Part shown: positions 32,251-35,410 of the stretch, in pieces
Layout of the letters: every line of letters starts with the position of its first letter
Numbering within the stretch: the stretch's first letter is position 1
NCBI GenBank assembly: GCA_015490535.1
Contig: WFXP01000132.1
Span: forward strand, 1 to 35,410
Length of the DNA stretch: 35,410 bases
Source: Gammaproteobacteria bacterium
Lineage (GTDB): Bacteria; Pseudomonadota; Gammaproteobacteria; Thiohalospirales; Thiohalospiraceae
Direction of reading: 5' to 3'
Position numbers and translations under genes: made by a program
Notes under the pieces: generated by a model
Database searches by the model: none
What the model was told of the DNA's origin: nothing
The model's input: only the letters and a program-made list of their open reading frames with translations

Positions 32251-35249
32251 GAAACGGCAGGGGTTGGTTCCGGTCCGTTCTGCCACTGCTGGCGATACTG
32301 CTGCTGCCGTTCCTGTCCGGCCTGGCCCAGGCCGCCGCCGACAGGCTGGAACGAAACTCGGCGCGGGAGTGCTCGATGTGCCACATACGCTGGGTGGACG
32401 AGTTCAAGACCGAGGGAACCCCGGATCTGCTCATCGACTATCCCCCCACCCGCCAGGTGGCCAACGAGATGATGTGCTACAGCTGCCATGACGGTTCGGT
32501 GGTGGACTCCCGCTGGAGGGTCTGGGAGACATCACGCCACAAGACGGGGGAAAAACCTTCCCACAAGATCACCGTGCCCGAAAACTATCCGCTGGACAGC
32601 AACGGCAACGTACAGTGCTATACCTGTCACTCGGCCCACGGCGTGGAGGGTGGTACGGACATGGCCACCGCCATATTCCTGCGCGAACCCAACGTCAACT
32701 CTTCCATGTGCCGCAAATGCCACCAGGGCAAGGACCGGGGCCCGGATGAAGGATCCCATCCTGTCGACGTGGAGTTCCCGAAGTTCCCCGAAAAGATCCT
32801 CCGCGCCGGAGGCAAGGCGGGAACCGGGAAAACCGTCATCTGTGAATCCTGTCATACCCCGCACGGCAGCACTGCGGAACATTTTCTGGTGGTTCCCAAC
32901 GAAGGCGAGGGCAGCCTGACCCACTCCATGCTGTGCGAAACCTGTCATACCGTATCGCCGGACATCAACAGCGAACAGGTACTGCGGCGCTTCTCACATC
33001 CGGTGGCCGTAAAACTGCCCCGGGAGGCGGAGCTTCCCGAGAGGTGGGACAACGGGGAAAAACCCTATCTCGGCAAGGGCGACACGGTGAACTGCCGCAC
33101 CTGCCACTCGCCCCACAACGGCACGCCAAAGAACCACCTGCTCACCACCAAAAAGAGGGGAGACGAGCTCTGCCTCACCTGCCATACGTCCAAGAAAAGA
33201 ATCTACGGGACCAGGCACGACATCGCCAAAAAGTTTCCGGAGAGCGAGAACGCGGACGGCGAGAAGGCCGCAGCGAAGGGCACCTGCAGAAGCTGTCACT
33301 TCATGCACAAGGGCTACGGGCCCAAGATGTGGGCGAGAAGGGGCGCCGCGGCGACGATGGAGGGGGTTTGCCTCTCCTGTCACTCGGAGGGCGGGATGGC
33401 CGAGGAGAAAACCACGGGCAGATACAGCCATCCGGTGGGAGTCAAGCCGCAGCGGATCAAGCAGGAAGGCGCGGCGCTCCCGCTCTTTACCGACAAGGGG
33501 AGAAGGGACCCGGAGGGGAAGATCTCCTGTGCCTCCTGTCACGACCCGCACCGCTGGGCGCCGGACAGTGACGATCGCGGCGCGGACAGCAAGGAGGGGG
33601 ACGTCAACAACAGTTTCCTGCGCAAGGCCGGCACTCCGGACGGAAAACTTTGCAAGAGCTGTCACGCGAGCAAGTGGTCGGTAATCGGCAGCAAGCACGA
33701 CATGGGCCTCATGGAACCGCACTCGAAGAACGCCAAGGGACAGACCATCGAGGAGTCCGGAGTTTGTGGAGCCTGCCACACGCCGCACAATGCCAAGGCG
33801 GAAAAACTGTGGGCGAGAAGCCCCAAGCATGGCGAGGACAGCATCGAACGGCTATGCACCTCGTGCCACTCCAAGGGACGCGAAGCGGAGCGCAAAACCA
33901 CCGGCGAAAACAGCCATCCATTGGGAGTCAGGCCGGACGGAAGGACCGCCAGAAAGAGCGGCCTGCCCTATTTCACCGAAAGCGGTGAGCGAGACCCGAA
34001 CGGCAACGTCAGCTGCGCCACCTGTCACGATGTCCACCGCTGGGAGCCCGGGGTGGCCGAGGGGCCAGGCAAGCGCAAGATCGAGGGAAACAGGTTCAAC
34101 AGCTTCCTGCGCAAGCCCTACGATGATACGGCAACGCTGTGCGCCTCCTGTCACCGGGAAAACGCCCTTGTTGTCGGCACCGATCATGACATGAACGTAA
34201 CCGGCCCCGGGAGCAGGAACCTGAACGGTGAAACGGTGGAGCAGTCAGGCGTATGCGGTGCATGTCACGCGGTGCACAACGCCTTCGGCAGCCTGCTCTG
34301 GGTGCGCGGCGTGGGATCCGGCGAAAACCGCAACGAGGCGCTGTGCAAGGGGTGTCATGCGCGCCGCAAGGTGGGATCCAAGAAGATCATCAGGGAACCA
34401 AGTCATCCCATGAACAAGGCGGTCTCCGATGCCCGTCCCACCCTGAGACGCGAAACCAGCGCGTTCTACGAACATGCCAGAAAGGATGGCAAGAGCACCG
34501 AACTGCCCCTGTTCAAACCGGATGGGAAGCGCTCCCGGGACGGGGACATCACCTGCCCCACCTGTCATAACGTCCACCGCTGGGATCCCGACAAATGGGC
34601 GAGGGGAAGCGGCCGGAAAATCGAAGGTGACGGCGGCAACAGCTTCCTGCGCAAATCCAATCTTCCCGATTCGGGGCTGTGTGCCACCTGCCACACCCGT
34701 AAGAGATTTGTGGCAGGGACGGATCATGACATGTCGGTTACCGCGCCGCAACAGAAGAACAGCCTGGGACAGACCGTGGCACAGAGCGGCGTGTGCAGCG
34801 CCTGCCACGAGCCCCACGGCTCAACCGCCGGTGGATACCTGCTCTGGGCCAGAAAACTGGGAGCGGGCAGTGACCTGCCCCAGGAGCAGGTGTGCCTGAG
34901 CTGCCACTCGCGCGGGGGGATCGCCGGCGACAAGGTGGTGACGGAGTTCGAACACCCCCGCAATGTAACCATCACGGAGCAGAACCATCCGGGACAGAAC
35001 TTCTACGCCCCTGTCTACAACAAAAAGGGCCGTAAGGTGGATGCGGGCCTGCTCTCCTGCCCCACCTGCCACAATCCACACATCTGGTCAGCCGCCAGAC
35101 CCGGGCCCGGCAAGGGCAAACCCGTGGAGGGCAACGTCAGAAACAGCTTTCTGCGGTTCAGAAGCCGAAACAACATCTGCCGCAACTGCCATGGACTGGA
35201 CAGCCTGGTCAGATACAAGTATTTCCACTCTAGTACTCTTTCAAGGTAA
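32247..35249 (+). CDS. 24-heme c-type cytochrome with four tandem tetraheme modules
   Basis: The 1000-aa protein has a signal peptide (VLPLLAILLLPFLSGLAQA) and 24 CXXCH sites from Cys42 to Cys978, many as CXXCHxxH (doubled-CXXCH type). Hemes 1-7 precede four homologous modules beginning at about residues 309, 469, 632 and 812, each with four hemes and shared marks such as HDM, SGVCGACH, SHPxGV, CHDVHRW and NSFLRK. Heme 24 ends the chain (ICRNCHGLD). Such size and regularity suit long-range electron transfer in the outer envelope or outside it. The ATG at 32247 is chosen since the leader begins there. The last residues and stop (STLSR) come from the outer CTAG-type repeat. Confidence 0.93.
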   Translation: MRNGRGWFRSVLPLLAILLLPFLSGLAQAAADRLERNSARECSMCHIRWVDEFKTEGTPDLLIDYPPTRQVANEMMCYSCHDGSVVDSRWRVWETSRHKTGEKPSHKITVPENYPLDSNGNVQCYTCHSAHGVEGGTDMATAIFLREPNVNSSMCRKCHQGKDRGPDEGSHPVDVEFPKFPEKILRAGGKAGTGKTVICESCHTPHGSTAEHFLVVPNEGEGSLTHSMLCETCHTVSPDINSEQVLRRFSHPVAVKLPREAELPERWDNGEKPYLGKGDTVNCRTCHSPHNGTPKNHLLTTKKRGDELCLTCHTSKKRIYGTRHDIAKKFPESENADGEKAAAKGTCRSCHFMHKGYGPKMWARRGAAATMEGVCLSCHSEGGMAEEKTTGRYSHPVGVKPQRIKQEGAALPLFTDKGRRDPEGKISCASCHDPHRWAPDSDDRGADSKEGDVNNSFLRKAGTPDGKLCKSCHASKWSVIGSKHDMGLMEPHSKNAKGQTIEESGVCGACHTPHNAKAEKLWARSPKHGEDSIERLCTSCHSKGREAERKTTGENSHPLGVRPDGRTARKSGLPYFTESGERDPNGNVSCATCHDVHRWEPGVAEGPGKRKIEGNRFNSFLRKPYDDTATLCASCHRENALVVGTDHDMNVTGPGSRNLNGETVEQSGVCGACHAVHNAFGSLLWVRGVGSGENRNEALCKGCHARRKVGSKKIIREPSHPMNKAVSDARPTLRRETSAFYEHARKDGKSTELPLFKPDGKRSRDGDITCPTCHNVHRWDPDKWARGSGRKIEGDGGNSFLRKSNLPDSGLCATCHTRKRFVAGTDHDMSVTAPQQKNSLGQTVAQSGVCSACHEPHGSTAGGYLLWARKLGAGSDLPQEQVCLSCHSRGGIAGDKVVTEFEHPRNVTITEQNHPGQNFYAPVYNKKGRKVDAGLLSCPTCHNPHIWSAARPGPGKGKPVEGNVRNSFLRFRSRNNICRNCHGLDSLVRYKYFHSSTLSR

Positions 35250-35259
35250 TAAATCAGGA
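35230..35259. repeat. Outer CTAG-type terminal repeat at the end of the 24-heme gene
   Basis: It begins CTAGTACTCTTTCAAGGTAA and continues to AATCAGGA (35252-35259), matching 23656 onwards and the complement of the right end at 21610. The cytochrome frame enters it and stops at TAA (35247-35249). Its partner terminus would lie beyond the window. Confidence 0.85.
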
Positions 35260-35410
35260 GGGTCTTCCTCAAATCGTGTGGGTAAAATGGCAAATCACCG
35301 CGTAGCGGCTCCGTCCTTGACAGGCAGAATGCACGCCACATAATCGGTAGCCAGAAGGGGATTGGGGCTGTCTGGGATGGGGAGTGGCGGATATCCACCA
35401 CCTGCGTCAA
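35260..35410. mobile_element. MITE of the GGGTCTTCC family, copy 4 (cut by window end)
   Basis: Starting GGGTCTTCC directly after AATCAGGA, it repeats the left arm of copy 2 including the 16-bp CCGCGTAGCGGCTCCG segment and the AAGGGGATTGGGG core. It has the same orientation and the same insertion site in the outer repeat as copy 2. The right half is outside the window. Confidence 0.85.

Noticed and set aside
1-35410. CRISPR arrays, tRNA or rRNA genes
   Set aside because: No regularly spaced short direct repeats, tRNA T-loop patterns or rRNA stretches were found on reading both strands.

Overview
The window looks like chromosome of a high-GC gammaproteobacterium. The main support is gene order: the blocks mlaFEDCB / mlaA / yrbG-type exchanger / kdsD-kdsC-lptC-lptA-lptB-rpoN-hpf-ptsN-hprK-rapZ-ptsH follow the E. 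coli yrb-lpt-rpoN neighbourhood, with additions. The multiheme cytochromes suggest a respiratory, redox-active lifestyle, for example a Chromatiales-like sulfur or metal oxidiser or reducer. That placement is an inference; no marker here fixes a genus.

Layout. (1) 1-155: the 3' end of a probable IS200/IS605-type transposase gene and its hairpin-bearing right end, abutting a fragment of a local repeat. (2) 254-4751, minus strand: mutL and amiB, separated by an AT-rich putative glycosyltransferase gene that looks acquired. (3) 4811-8693: the complete Mla phospholipid-transport set (mlaFEDCB on minus, mlaA divergent on plus). (4) 8697-13257: a Ca2+/Na+ exchanger, a small metal-binding HMA protein, then Kdo synthesis and LPS transport genes. 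(5) 13654-18052: rpoN, hpf and a regulatory PTS set (ptsN, single-domain hprK, rapZ, mannose-type EIIA, HPr). No EI gene or sugar permease is visible. (6) 18106-21187, minus: a low-molecular-weight phosphotyrosine phosphatase and a two-subunit molybdenum hydroxylase of the isoquinoline 1-oxidoreductase type. (7) 21566-24745, minus: phoR, phoB, folK, folB. (8) plsY (plus) and a one-domain voltage-gated cation channel (minus). (9) 26883-35249, plus: a redox locus with a diheme cytochrome fused to DUF302, a second DUF302 protein, a membrane protein with an apparent frameshift, then a tightly packed four-gene operon: PQQ-type beta-propeller, 8-heme cytochrome, NHL beta-propeller and 24-heme cytochrome. 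I count 34 CXXCH sites.

Most unusual features. The redox locus resembles genes for carrying electrons across or outside the envelope, but no outer-membrane porin is visible. Its 24-heme protein consists of seven N-terminal hemes, four tandem tetraheme modules and one terminal heme. Two interlocking small repeat families are also present. The outer family has termini beginning CTAGTACTCTTTCAAGG; three different genes (phoR, folK and the 24-heme cytochrome) terminate inside these termini. One copy encloses two long perfect-stem hairpins. The inner family is a 254-270 bp MITE with ends GGGTCTTCC, about 62 bp inverted arms and 8-bp target duplications. It has inserted into the same site (AATCAGGA) of the outer element at two places.
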